This document shows positions 1 to 13,174 of a stretch of 64,000 nt of DNA, one piece after another. The DNA lies in the NCBI GenBank assembly GCA_024349245.1, contig JALDNG010000020.1, positions 7,605,501 through 7,669,500 on the forward strand. The letters run 5' to 3'. The stretch comes from Neodontobutis hainanensis (Eukaryota; Chordata; Actinopteri; Gobiiformes; Odontobutidae). Position numbers and translations under genes: made by a program. Below the pieces are notes generated by a model that was not told the DNA's origin, searched no databases, and saw only the letters and a list, made by a program, of their open reading frames with translations. The stretch's first letter is position 1. The number at the start of each line of letters is the position of its first letter.

Positions 1-3000
1 TCGCCAGAGGACATGATAAGGGCCAGTCTGAGGCAAACTGCACTAGACTTAGAACCTTGGAACCTACTGCATTATATTAGAACTATTTGAAAAGCCTGTT
101 GTTGTATAAACCATGTATCTCTCTACATGTACACACAACTCAGGTGTGACACTCCTAAAAAGTTGTTTAAGGCATGTTCTGAGCAAACAGAGCAGCCAAT
201 TTCTGACCATTTTTGCTTCCTTTAAACCAAATTACAGGAAATCAATCTTGTAATGAAAGACTTGAATCTTTATAAAGAGGACAAAGACAATCTGTGGGAT
301 GAATGAACTGAATGTGAGCCTGCCTTTAGGACCTGTAAGCCTGTACCTTTGGCCTTGGTAAAATGCTGGCACTATTGGTCACATCTGCCTCTCACATTCC
401 TCCTGAGCCGCTTTTGCAGGTCCAGGCATCTTGGCACAGCACTGACGGGGAATTTTCCACAGGTCATCAGTGGAAGGGGCACACAGGCCTACCTTTGTCT
501 GTGCCCACCCTCTGCCCTCCTCCTGCAGAACTGCTCTCTGAGAAGCACACACCGGACACAGCCATCACACACAACAATCGGTAACATTCAGGAAAAACAT
601 CTCTTTTACATTCAACGAAACACAATAAGTTGTCATAGGTCATCAGGTAAATATAGTAACACACACTATGTTAATCTTGCAAGAAACATTCAGGAAATCT
701 TGGTGGTAATTAATGACTATAAGTATATATTCAACCTGCCACATTTACCAGCATTTCCCAAGACAAAGCTCAGCCTACAGTTATTTTAAAATACATTTTT
801 TAAATGACAGAAAGCATCAATTTGACCTTGCAACATGCGCAATAACTCACCTTTGGCCCAAGCTTAACTTTATTAATGTTCATAAAACACATTTTACATT
901 CTACAGGTTGGAAACTTAGTACAAAGTGTTGCATTGCAACCAGAGTTATTTTCCCATATAACAACAGAGGTGCCCCACTGCATGCTTGTTACCCGTTGGC
1001 CCAAATGGAAGCCCCCTGGTGGTGGGGTAATTAAAGTACCATAGTCCAACCAAGCTGCAGTAACTCTCCCAAATCCAAAAAGAATGACCGAAGCTGTGGG
1101 TGCTCCTAATCCTGTTTGCGGCCATCGGGAACTACTCCAGCCACAGCCGGAAGACGGGCGTGTAGGGGATAGTGGACAATAGCTCAGCAGTGGGACAGGG
1201 CACAACGAGAGGGGCAAAAGGTCTGGGAGGGACACCATAGGCCCAAGTTTCCCTGCTTTTATCAAAGAAAAATATGAGCAGAACCTTCTCCTGCAATTGT
1301 TATACTTTGAGTGAATGCATTTGGCTCAGAAAATAAACTAGTGTATATTATAGACATATTTCTCAGTATCTGACAGGAAAGAAATATAATGGATGAGATT
1401 TAAATACAAGCACTTGACCTACACCTTTTGCATTCACATTGGGAACAGAATTTGTGTAGCCTCGCATGACCTGCCCTTTATCTTAACAAGCCGAGCTCAT
1501 GAAATGCTCTCTGACCCGCCTTCCTGCTCATATGGACAATAATCCCTATCCTTGGGAACATAGAGTCAAAGAGAAAAGGGCACAGTGGTAATCCAGCCTG
1601 AAGGTTTGTTCCCCCTCATCTCACCTCTCTTTGGGGGTGTACAGCTGCTCCGCCCTTTCCCCAAAGCCTCAGTGCCTACCAAAAAAAAAATCCAATTAGA
1701 CTCGTTCATTAACAAACCCAGCAGGAGAGGTACAAACAGAGGCCTGTGCACTCAAACATACTGAAGTGCACCTGTGCGTCTCCCACCGGTGAAGTGCAGA
1801 CAGGACGTAGGGTGTGACCAACCCTTTACTGAAGTTTGATGAGTCATTTCTGCTGAAAACACGTTGAAAGGTTTACACATTGTAACACTGCAAAAGCTCA
1901 ACTCAGACTTCTTTTTCCATGAGGCTGTGTCCCAGGTGGACAGACACAACACAGTGTTTTCTGCGACACCCTATTACAGCATGTGCACTACCTCACTGGT
2001 CAGGAAGCCACTGTTCAGGCTCTCATAAGCCTCAGTGGTCGGACCTACAATCACGTTGGTTTTGTTGTGCAAAAACACAGAGTGGGGGATTACTGTGTTT
2101 CACCTAAAGTTTAACTTTTTTGAGTTGTCTTAGCCAGCAAGGCCTCTTCGGTGAGTCCAAATTACAATACATTATTCTGACACACACATGTCATTTACAG
2201 AAAAAACAGTTTAATGCAGACAGGACGTCCTAATGGTCCTAATGTCCTAATGGTACTTATTTGGATTTATGTAACTTATTTTCAAGTTAGTCAGTGTTTC
2301 TCTGTCTGTGTTTTGTGCACTTATCAACTGCACATTGTATCTGACCTGAGGTTGGCAGTTACAACCTACAAGCTGCTATTCAGGACGGGTGCTTTCCAGA
2401 GAAAAGAAAATCTGCCAATTTATCTGCACACCGAGAGTAAAGCTGGCGCAGTCACACTGTCCTGGGCTTGTGTGAGTCCGCAAAGTAGATGGGACATTAA
2501 AGACAGGAACAAGCGGGTCTATGTGTTCTCTAAGCAAGTCCAGCATGATGACTCACATTAAAAAAATACTTTTAATTGGTTTACTCACAGTTAAAACACA
2601 CTGCTGTTTTTTTTTAATGCTTTGCACATAAGTTGTGTGTGTTTAACTTTGTTCTTCCAGTCCAAGGTGACCATATTTCAAACCCACTGACAGTTCCTCT
2701 GCACATAAAAAAGCATCAAACAAATGAGTAAATGAATCAAATGGATAGTTTAAACACTCCCAGTCTGATCCGTCCTCATGTGTGTGTTAGTGCAAAGGAT
2801 AACTTTATGTCCGTGGAAACTGTGCGTCTCTGTCGTTTCTGTAGCAAACCCCCATATTCCAGAAAAAAACTGCAGAATCAACAGGCATGAAATTTATTTC
2901 TCACATGGCCACATCTGTGGCTCCTAATCATAACCTGGACTGACAATTCAATGCCAGACTTCATCAGCCCGCTCACCCGCTCGTCTTCTTCAGACGCCCA

Positions 3001-3504
3001 CCACCTCCTTCAGCTTTCTTCACTGGAGCGCACCTCATTACACCCACCAAAAAACAATTAACAACGCCAACTATAATTACAGTAATGGCTGTAAGGAAAC
3101 TAGTGACCTGTTTCCTTATGTAGCTAGCCCCTGAGCACACCCGCTGGGCTGGGGTGCATGTTGGAGTGGAGCGGAGAGCAGAAGGGTGGGGGACCGGACG
3201 TGGTGTCAGGACGTCTGAGCTGACTGACTAATGGCTGGTCAGGGCGGGTGATTAGGCTTTAAGAAGCTGTGGAGGGAGTACAGTTTGTCCCCCAGCAAGC
3301 AACAAGCAGTACAATTCATCATCTCTGGCCAAGACCTGTATGGAAGTGATGAATGTGTAAAGTCAGGTAAATGACTGAATTAGAGTAATGGCTGATTACA
3401 GCAATTTAGGCTGAGCAGCGCCAGGAATATACATTCCAGACTGGAGCACACGATACTGGCTAATCCCAGATGCAGACTGGGGCTGTGGAGCAGGTTCTGG
3501 TCAG
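1..3504. other. Intergenic DNA, no gene recognised
   Basis: Open frames here are short (up to about 146 codons), lack plausible splice context and resemble nothing I know. The sequence is ordinary AT-rich DNA with small poly-A/T runs and a short direct repeat of cctaatg units near 2227-2253. A somewhat GC-richer patch lies around 2960-3300. A distal enhancer or an untranslated part of a neighbouring gene cannot be excluded by eye. Confidence 0.6.
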
Positions 3505-4335
3505 TGAAGCCCCCCACTGTGGCTGTGTCTCCTGATGACACTGCACCTTTGGACTTGTTTTTTAACAAAATTTTAGATACGACTGTTAATATTCTAAAAC
3601 TCAACCAAGAAAAAACAGAAGTACTTATTATTGGTTCTGAAGCTCAGAGAGTTTGTCCCCAAAACTATGTGTTTTAGGATTAAATCAATGCAATAAAGTA
3701 AATAAAAACCTTGGTGTGATTTTAGACTCTGATTTAAATTTTAAAACACTTTCTCGAGTCAGGTCATTTCTCTCTCTGAGCAACACTGAGACACTCACGC
3801 CTTTGTAAGCAACTGGCTGGACTATTCTAATGCTCTCCTCTCTGTTTTTTCTAAAAACACTGTGCACCAGCTACAACTTATACAAAATGCAGTGGCCCGA
3901 GTGCAGACTAGGACAAGAGCCACTTTAAAGTGGCTAGTGTTGGCTATAGGGTTGATTTTGAAATGGTTATATTAGTTTATACAGCACTCCATGGACAAGT
4001 TCCAGACTATCTGAGACTATGTTCTTAATCTACAAACCAGGAAGCCCCCTTGGCTCCTCTGGCACCTCACTGCTGGCTGACATTTTTAAACGTAAAATCA
4101 AAACTTATGTATTTAGTCTGGCTTTTAGTGTTTTGTTCAATTTTTATTTTATTATTTATTTATTTTATTGTTGAATTTGGTTTTACTCTATTCTATTTTA
4201 CTGAGTAAAATACAGTAAAGCAAAGCAAACATGAAAACCATTGTTTTTAAACTGTCTTTAATGATTTTATGTTGTGAAGTGCCTTGTGTTGCATTGACTT
4301 GTATGAAAAGAGCTTTATAAATGTTTGGATTCATG
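3505..4335 (+). mobile_element. Decayed 3' end of an L2/Rex1-type LINE
   Basis: Plus-strand translation gives broken pieces of the reverse-transcriptase C-terminal region of fish L2/Rex1-like non-LTR elements. In order: a SPDDTAPLDLFF-like piece near 3525, KLNQEKTEVLIIGSEAQR near 3600, NLGVILDSDLNF near 3708, and VYTALHGQVPDYLRL near 3973. Stops and frameshifts separate them. After the coding part come an A/T-rich 3'UTR and, near 4275-4330, a tail of the form gtgaagtgccttgtgttgc...aaaagagctttataaatg, typical of this group's 3' end. The 5' part is missing, as expected for a 5'-truncated insertion. It is an inactive fossil. The clade is assigned from memory and the left boundary is approximate. 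Confidence 0.75.
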
Positions 4336-7300
4336 GGGGTGGCTCACAACAAAGTAAAGCAGTTACAAAGGTAAATGCAACTTTTTAACACTGCTTAAAT
4401 ATAATCTATTAAAATTGTTTTCATAAGAGATAATGCAGAACAATTTTGTCTTGAAACTGAAGTGTGAAAACAGATGGATGTATAAACCCACACTTTTGCA
4501 CCAATTTAAAATATTGTAGTCTATAATGGTTCATAATGCTATCATAACTTCCTTTCTACATAATGCATTTAACTAGATTTAAATGATAGTATCTGTATGA
4601 TAATGTACCTCTACAAACACAACATGTGTGAATAACACATTGGTCCATGGCTTGCTTTTCATCACCCTGAATGTATTTTCCTCTGTGCTGGAGGTTAAAA
4701 CAACATCCACAGTGAGGCGGAAAGGACATACAGTCTGTTATTCAATGTGTTGCAAGAATTCTGCTATGAGGCTTAAAAATATTCTCAGTCGGGACCTTTT
4801 AAAAAAACCTTTCTACCAGTATCTCAAACCTCAGATTGAATTTCTGCTGTGAAACTTGACCTTACCAAGCCTACAAAGCAAACTATTTTAATAATATGAA
4901 AGACTTCCACTCTGACTTGTATTTTGCTTTTGAAGGATTGTGATTAACAGCTTTGCCAAAGTATAAATTTTTTTCCACTCTGATCAACCTGGCACATTAC
5001 ACGAGTCTGTGATGTGGCTCTGTGCTTGTATTGTACCACACAGTACTGAGCATGATTAGGGCCTACAGTGCCTCAGTGAGCAGAGTGTATATCAGCGTAG
5101 ACCCGGGAGAAGTTACTCTGGCACTCTGGCGGTGCTGTGCTCCAGGCCTCTCGCTCCCTGGATTAATGCTGATTGTTTGGGAACGACTCCGGACCACACA
5201 AAGAGAGAGTGAGTGCGGGAGAGGGAATCAGAGGGGAGTCTACAGATACCTTCTACCTCTTACTTTTTCAGTTGTTCCTCAACCACACAAACATTTTTGA
5301 ATTATTCCGTTTCCTTTTTCATTGACCCTTTGAGAAGCAATAATTTTTACTCGTGCCTGCACCTCGCTTCGGGGCTTTGAGCCTCTCTACCTGCTCTACT
5401 GCTGTTTGTGTATGTTTGTAAAGCTATGTTTTGTGGGAGGTCTTAAAACAGAAAAGGGAGGACGCTAAGGGAGAGATACGAAGAGGACAACAATTTATCA
5501 AAAACACTCCTCTGGCTTTAATTAGCTCAACTCTCACGACGCATTCTGCTTCTTTTCACAAATTTCAGCAGTGTAATTCCTCCTTAAGACTGCACTGTAA
5601 ACAAAGAAGCGCATTCCAAATATATTCATCCGGCCGTGTAATCAGTTGAGTCAGCAAAAAAAGTGCACTCCCTCAGACAGGACAGTGACAGGCCTGAGAG
5701 CCCAGGAGGATGTGGAGACGGGAGCTGGCACTGGCAGAAGACACGAGACTGACAGCTGTGTTTAGAGAGCCGGGTGTGGGAGGCTGGAGCCCCGCCGATT
5801 CACTCTATCCACAAAATAGCTTCCATGACCTGCCCAGATGCACACTGTGACTCGATAGTGTTCATGTGGGAGCGCCTTATAAATCAAACAGGGCTTAATA
5901 TCAAACGCCTTTTATTTGCAGTCTGGTCCGGTGTACTCAGAGTCTGGAATGGACGGTTTTGGATTCCCACAGGTCAAAACTGCTACAGTGATTTTTTTTT
6001 TTTCTTTTTTTTTGAAAGGGGAGAGGGACACACAGGACAGAAGGCTCTCAAGAGACTGATAGAGATGTTTGAGAAGTCAACTTGAAGAGGTTTCAGACAG
6101 GCTGTTGTATACTGAACATACCCACCACTTTGGGAGACCTTTATAGAGACATAAATCTGTTTAAGCAGGCACACATAGGGACTCAGTCACAAGCAATTTT
6201 GACTTGGCTAAAGGTCATGCATGGAGTTACCTTTTGGAGTTAAGTCTCCAGGAAATGAATCCATCGTTCGTAATAATAACAATGTGTATTTTTGAGTGCA
6301 ATTTACTTTAGCTTTATGACAAAAAGCTTGTAAATTTAAGAGCCCAGGTGCACATATTAAAATGTATAATCCCAGACTATATTAACACTTCTGCCATCTG
6401 CCGTGAAGACCAAAAACTAATAAAGTAGACATTGAGACTTGCGTTTCAAAAATTAGGGTTAAGTTAGGATCTGGGTCAAGTTGGCGTCTCACCCGGAATT
6501 GACTGGCCCTGGTCCATTTGTTTCATGACACTCTCTTTTCCTCTGCCTATTTCCAGTGTCACTATAAGAAAGGCTAAAAGGCCAAATATATATCAAATCA
6601 GCTGTTTCTCATCACAGTTAACAAGACAGACCTGGGAACTAAGGCGGAGGCGGGTGCTGGGCTAGGTTTTGAGTATCATGCTGTTGAAAAAGATATAGCA
6701 TTTTAAATTCTTGATGTTTTTTTACTGAACTGATCAAAAAGAGATGAATAACCTATAACACACAGATATACATTCCTGTTCATGATCACACTGGCATTGT
6801 GCATGATTATTATTGTATTGTTATTTGTTTCAAAAGGTAGAAAACACTTATATTTGTGTGGTACTAGCTTTAATCACATATGAACTAAATAGTATATTAG
6901 TCCACTTTAATATTTTCAGCACCATTTCATCTTTTATCAATAATTGCATCAGTATTAAATTTGCTGATGATGCATTTTAAAATCAAACACGTAGTTGTGG
7001 ATGGAGCCAATCTGCACAATATGTGTTTGCAGTTACTGTTGCTATCCTCAATAAAATATTGGCCACATGCCACAGTAATGACTTTGTAAACATCAGATGA
7101 GAGAATGTGTGAACAATGACGTAGTGACGCTGACTCAAGTCTCTTCTGACTAAACAAACCACAAGAAAAACAAGTCTGCCCTCCACTTTCTGCAGATTTT
7201 TTTTTAATCTTTCATCCCACAACTGCAACAAACACCAGCCTACAGTTTGTTTTGCCCACATAACTTTTTCCCATTTTCTCCTTTTTCCTGCTTGTCCACA

Positions 7301-10300
7301 ACCCTGAGCACACCCCGTTACGCCATAGACCGCCTCTCTCCAATGCAGCTGCCAAGAATAAGACAGGCTGATGTGGGGGCCCCTTGGGGGAGGCCCCGCA
7401 CTCCTGAGCCAGTGCGCCTCTAGCCTCTGCGCTCACTCTTCTCAGTTCAGCCACTTGGCTCTGTTTATTTAATATTCAGTCAGCTGTGGGGACTGGGGTT
7501 AGCCACAGCTTATAAAACTCAGTCAGCATGACCAAGATATAACCCCCCTCCTGCTCATTTTCTGCAGCCACACGTGCACACACACATGCACGCATGGACA
7601 TAAGTACACTCTGCAACATGATGCTCTTTTTATGTAGAGAAATTAATCTGCCTCATCCTTTAGGATATTAGCAAATTCAAAACACAAACTAAGACATTGC
7701 AGGTATCAAGCAATAATTGAGATTAACCTACAAGGATAAATTATATTAGTTAATACACAGTAAACGTTCATGTGCCAAAAATAGTCTACATACTTCAAGA
7801 TAAGGTCTCAGCCAACTTCCGCAGACTGCTTCCTATTCCTGTATGTGTTTCGAGTTCAAAGTCCATACAACAACAACATTTGGCCATGCACATGTCTACA
7901 GTCAAAACATTGGAGGCTTTACAGTAACATCATTCAAATTAACGTTTTATTACTTCTCACAGTGCTTCTCAATGAGAAATTCTAACATCCACAATGTACT
8001 GAGCATGATTCAGACCACTGCTTCCTGTTGAGGAGCTGCTGTGCATTGGCAGAGTTATGTTGATATACACACATGTCAAAGTGTTGATGTGGAGATTGCA
8101 GTGTACATACCCACAGAAGGCTTGCAAGTGCCACAGAGGTTCTATTAAAACCATTAGGATTTTATGTAAACTATCACACTTCTGGTTGTGCGGATCAAAG
8201 AAAGTCCCCTGGACAGAAGGAGCTTATTCGTTTGAATGGTTTTAAAGCAACAGAGCAGAGCCCTAAGCAGGAAATTGAGAAGCAACAAATGAGTGTGAGC
8301 AGCATGAATATTGATTTGTGTATGAGAGTAGGGGGCGGGGGGCTCAATATTTCTCACAGCAGCCCCATATTCACCTTGCCCCGCTGAGAGCAATCCCAGG
8401 ATGCCTCTGTGCGCCTCGACAGGAAGGCTCCATGGCAACCTCCAGGGTCAGAGGTCCAAGGGAAAGGTTGCTTTTATCTGCTAATGAGGTCGATACCTGG
8501 GGCTGCGTGTCTCTCTGCTGCGTCGTGGAGGCAGGGGGCAGTGGTCATCAATGCAGCCTCTGACACCAATGCCATCCTCACTCATCTCCACTCTTTCAGC
8601 GCAGGACGGGGTACGAGGGGTGACTAGTATTAGTTTCTGCCCTGTAGGGAAGATAACAAACGGCTCAGAAATTGCTGTCACCCAGTCTGGCTCCTCATTG
8701 TGCAAAGTGTTCAGATGCAAATCAGCGATCGCGCCACAAGCCAGGGCACTGCATTCCCCATAACTTGACTTTAGGAGTGTGATGGATGGCCTGCACACCA
8801 ACATGGTTTGTGTAGTTACTGTTAAAGTGGTGTGTGATTGATGTCACGTTCTTTGCTTCTTTTACACAAATCTGTTTCGTTGAAAGACCAATGACAGAAA
8901 AGTCAAACACATTTAATTAACTCTGAGCTTTTTTCATTCACCAAAAATTTAGGGGCTGCACCAAGAATGGGGTATCCTCTGAATTATAGACTCTGAATAC
9001 AAACACAGGTCGAATGAGACGTGTTAATGCGCCTCTAACACACTTCCCTTGCCAGTCACCACACACTTTATCACACAAGCCTCATTGGCCCCTGTGCCCC
9101 CTGAATGGGGCAAACAGGCACCCTCACCAACCTCCAGCCCTCTGCTACACACCCCTTTACTCTCATACACACGCCCCCTGTCATGTTCGTAGGGCTAAAA
9201 AAGAAGTCCATTAACTCTGATTTAGTGGCAGTGTCATGCGGTCCCCTTTGTGAGGTGGTGACATCCAGTGAATGGGAATCAGAACTGGCTCCCCCTCCTC
9301 CTCCTCCTCCGTCTTGCCTGCTCTTGGCTCTGCTCTCGGGGCTTGAACGATGCTTGTGTGCATGGCTCTGGTGGGAGTGTGAGGCCTTACAGAGTTGTGG
9401 CTCTGGGGGTGGAGACGTGGATTGAGAGGGTTTTGCTGCCACATGTCTCTGAGTGGCGGACTCTTTGTGCAGGGGCCAGCCTGTTTGTTTAGCCTTTCCT
9501 CAGAGAGCTGCTTCACACTTCAGGGCTTCAAACTGATGACCAATGACACCTCGTCTCAACACGAAAAAAGAGACAATACACTTACTTTGTAAATTACCAA
9601 TAATTTTATATTTCAAACAAGGTTTAGGAATTACAAACTATTCATTACATACATACAATACATATTTTGAATTGAACTGACATAAAAACTGCACCATAAC
9701 AATTTATTTCAGTTACATGTTTCTTACATGTTCAGGTATTAAGCTTCAATGTGTTTACTTGTCAAACAACCAGCAATGTTTTTTACAATTTATTCTAGCA
9801 ATGAAACCATGAATTTGCGTGTTAGTGCAGTGAGTCAGATTGTCTGCCTGGTCCACCTGTGATCTCAAAGACCCATGATGCAATGTGCGCCTCAAGGAGT
9901 GTGTCAGTCCAACAAAAAACAGGTTTTAATGACAGTCTATGCCCAGTTGAGTCCTTGTATTTCCACCATATAAAGTAATATTACATTAAGTGTCGTAGTC
10001 CATCGATCTTACTAGTATCCAGAGTCATACCTGTAACAACGCATCTGCTGGAGCCGGCCGTGTTATAAAAAGATGATAAAAGATGTGCAAGTCACTCTGA
10101 GATTTTAAGGATATTATTGGAAAAGGGAAATAAATACAGTGTTGAAAGATTTATCCAAGTGTTTGTGTTTCTAAGCTGCCAAGAGATCAGTGTGGGAGAA
10201 TACTTTCAGAGATTTAACCTTGATGCTTCCAACACAAACGTTTCCTGTAAATTATATTTCCATGTAATAATTCAAACTGTGACGCTTGCTTACTCTGTTA

Positions 10301-10361
10301 GCGTCTGGTCTGAAACCATGCAAAAGGTCACGCAGTTCTTGAGAAGTTGACAGTGTTGGCT
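4336..10361. other. Intergenic DNA, no gene recognised
   Basis: About 6 kb in which I can support no gene. Short open frames on both strands have no recognisable motifs or splice structure. Small features are a (ctc)n run at about 9293-9310 and poly-T near 5991-6012. GC-richer islands stand out around 5100-5230, 7300-7450 and 8310-8560 against AT-rich DNA and might be conserved non-coding elements, which only an alignment could show. Minus-strand TTTATT (AATAAA) motifs at 9713 and 9789 could serve the candidate terminal exon at 10362-10575. Confidence 0.5.
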
Positions 10362-10575
10362 TTAAAAACCCTCACAGCTGCTAGCCATTGGTATCAATAG
10401 CTGTTCCTCTGACCTTTGGAGAAGCGTCCATTCCTCTCTAAACTCTTCCAGCAGCAAGTGACACCTCCTAGCTCTGGCCCAGCAGTGTCCAGTCCTAAGG
10501 TGATCCGCGTCCACCAACGTCACGTCAGGAAACAGGAGGTCATCCAGGTCGGCCTTGATTATTGTAGCCTGTCCT
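10362..10575 (-). CDS. Candidate terminal coding exon of an unrecognised gene
   Basis: On the minus strand a strong acceptor (tttgttttcctag, with a long pyrimidine tract) precedes a 214-base stretch. It is open in one frame only and ends in TAA at 10362-10364. Entering in phase 2, it would encode about 71 residues with protein-like composition. They include an acidic ADLDDLLFPDVTLVDADH part and a charged helical CHLLLEEFREEWTLLQRSEEQ part. Several other frames close quickly. I do not recognise the protein. No partner exon was found between 10576 and 13174. The neighbouring gene ends in its own stop at 13175, and its last junction is phase 0, so this is not an obvious alternative end for it. 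It could be the last exon of an unseen gene, a decayed exon, or chance. Confidence 0.35.
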
Positions 10576-13174
10576 CTAGGAAAACAAATTAAAAGAAAAT
10601 ATTTAAACCAACAGGAAGTTTTACGTTTCCTAATGATGGGGAACACTTTGCGGTTCACTGCCAGTCAGGGCTATTTGTGCTTGTACACTGACAATACATC
10701 TTGTGTCAGATTAAACATGAAAGGTCTGAAGCTTTTTAAGAGTCCTCTCTCAAATGCGGCATGCTGGAATTTTCAACTCCAGCTCAAAGCCCATTAATGC
10801 TCTTGGCTTCCCTCCAGCCATGTTAGATCTAGCATAATAAGTTGCGAGTTTATGGACCTTTGCTCCCCAAATGTCTACCATGTTGCTAATTGCGCACATC
10901 TGTGGCTTGTGTTTTGATGTTTTGTCTAAATGTGCAGCTGTCCGTTCGGCTTCCAACAGCCTCTGGTTAAAAGTGGCATGGCTCTGCGTTATCTGTGTCC
11001 AGCCTTTTAATAGCATCCATTTAGTATTTGGTTTGTCAGGCACCTGGGGGCCATCGCTTTTTGGAAATCTTGGTCTTAAAGTTGACTCACAAGCCAGTTT
11101 GATGTGAAGATTGTGGATGCATGTGTGTGCTACAAGAGTAACGTACAAGATAACATAATAAAAATATAATTCTTTAAGCCTATTAGTCACATAAGGCAGG
11201 TTTATGTCTCTTGTAAAAGATGAGTGAGTTGTACTGTTTTGCTTTGCCTTTTCTCATGAGATTACAGATTAAATTTATGACTCTCAGAATATGACTAGAT
11301 AATGTTTTTTTTATATATTTTATTCACAAACCTACTGTAGACCCGTTATAATAATGTTTAGAATTACTCCAGATATGTCAACACCTGGCTGGTCTAGTCT
11401 TCTTCGGTCTTATTTTAGGACTGCTTTTATCCTAGGTTTAATACTTTGTTTTTACTGTTCATTTTTGTAAATTTAGTCCTGGTTCAGTCTAGTTACTAAT
11501 CCTGATAGGATTGCTCACTTGTGTATCAAAAAAAAAAATTAGTTCTAAACCGGACTTTGATTTGACTACACAAACACAGACAAACACAGTTTACACAGTC
11601 CACAAGTGGCCTTTGTGTTCTGGCTTTACTTAATGTAAGTGAGGATGTTTTTGTTTATCATTTATAATTGAGCCAGTGTATTTAACTTTGGACCCATGTA
11701 ACACACCCAGTGGTTTGTTTGGATCAGATAGCAGGAGTCTACAATGTTGTGTCTTGTAGTGTCATCCGACAAGGGATCAGCACAAATGTGTACATCAGTG
11801 AAGCCCAATCTTGAGTAATTGTTAGGATAAATCGAGGGATTGACCTCTGCCATTAACCATATTTTCTGAAACAGCACACACTTGAGCTGGCTTTGTAACG
11901 GCATCTTCTTCAGGACTGCAGTTGCCTTTGAGGAAGCCAGTTGTCAAGTTTGGAGTGTAACTAAACAAAGCCTTTGGTAATAGCATTACTTTACTCTTCG
12001 TTCCTCTGCTGGACATGACATCACATGTGAGAAATGCAAGGCATGGCTTCATTTGTACAGCACTGGGATGTTGCCCACATGCTTGTTTTTCATTCTCATG
12101 CAATAAAATCTAGTCTTTACTTCCCTATTGTTTTATAACAGCACTTAATAAATCAAGACATTTGTTGCTGTCCTTTTGGCTATTGCACCACAAAGTAAAT
12201 GTGGTCATTGTTATTGTGAGCCAATGTTATTCTCTTCTGTGTATTCAAACCTAATTCATGAACATGTCGAAACAGATTTCTTGTGGTCAAAACTCTTGTC
12301 ACTTGCATCACGTGTCTGAGTCCGATTTCCGATGTGATGTGTTTGTGTGTTGGCTGTTGTGATAGCTTGAACCCCGCAGCTCACATTCCTTTCATCCTGA
12401 ATCCCTCAGGGTGAGCCCCACCTCTCCCAGTCGCTGCCCCAGTGTGAGGGGAGCAAACAGATGCACGCTCTGACAGATGGCAGGCAACTCAAAGATCAGA
12501 TCAAGTCCACACTTTACAAATGCACTGTCCACTGTCTGTTCACTGGCATGGCCTTGGTACTGTGCTGCATAGTTGGATTTAGATCAAAGACATTTCTGTC
12601 TTTCCAAAGGTCTGGAGTGCTGCTCAGTTTTTAGTAAAAACACAAACACTTCTGCCGTTGACCTTCAATGCCCCCTCTACCTTCCTCGGCACTCGGCCTC
12701 AAAACCTGCTTTGAAGGCTTAAGTCCTCACATACAGTTCACTCAATCACAAACTCACAGCAAAAAACTTTACCAACATGGAAACTTTTCCCACACGCTTC
12801 TATGAAAATGCTGTGAACTAAAATTGTGAAAACCCTTTGCGGAACCCTTATATTGAACATACAGCTATGTTCTTCAACCACAATATGATTTAATAAAAAC
12901 AGAAAATTGCTCAGCATCTGTTGGCATAAATAAAGCAAAAAAAAAAACAAAAAAAGTAATTTAACTGACATCGTTTGACATTCATTCAACAGAAATTAAT
13001 GCTACTATTGCACAGATAGAAATAACTTTACAAATGGTAGAACACACATCTATCTCCACTTTCAATACTTGGTAAAAGTGTGCCCCCTTGTGTCCATGAA
13101 ATGTAAACATATTCACTCTTGAAAAAGCCACAGTTTCGAATGTTTAAATTAATATTGTATTTTCCAAAAAGTAG
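10576..13174. other. Spacer between candidate exon and unknown minus-strand gene
   Basis: No supported gene. A 146-codon minus-strand open frame (10750-11190) has some protein-like stretches but no splice context or recognised domain. Around 11385-11560 the plus strand shows repeated tagtcctggttcagtctag-like phrases, which look like a decayed fish interspersed repeat. For the minus-strand gene ending at 13175, an ATTAAA-type poly(A) motif may lie near 12889 (plus-strand tttaat), and poly-A/T runs lie at 12938-12956. Confidence 0.5.

Noticed and set aside
349..789. 146-codon plus-strand open frame near the left edge
   Set aside because: No recognisable motif, overlapping open frames in other phases, no splice context.
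9071..9516. Overlapping proline- and glutamate-rich open frames on both strands
   Set aside because: Generated by the (ctc)n simple repeat and GC-richer flank; no coherent coding signal.
10750..11190. 146-codon minus-strand open frame upstream of the orphan exon
   Set aside because: Some charged helical stretches, but no splice sites linking it to 10575 and no domain; repeats nearby make chance or a fossil repeat more likely.
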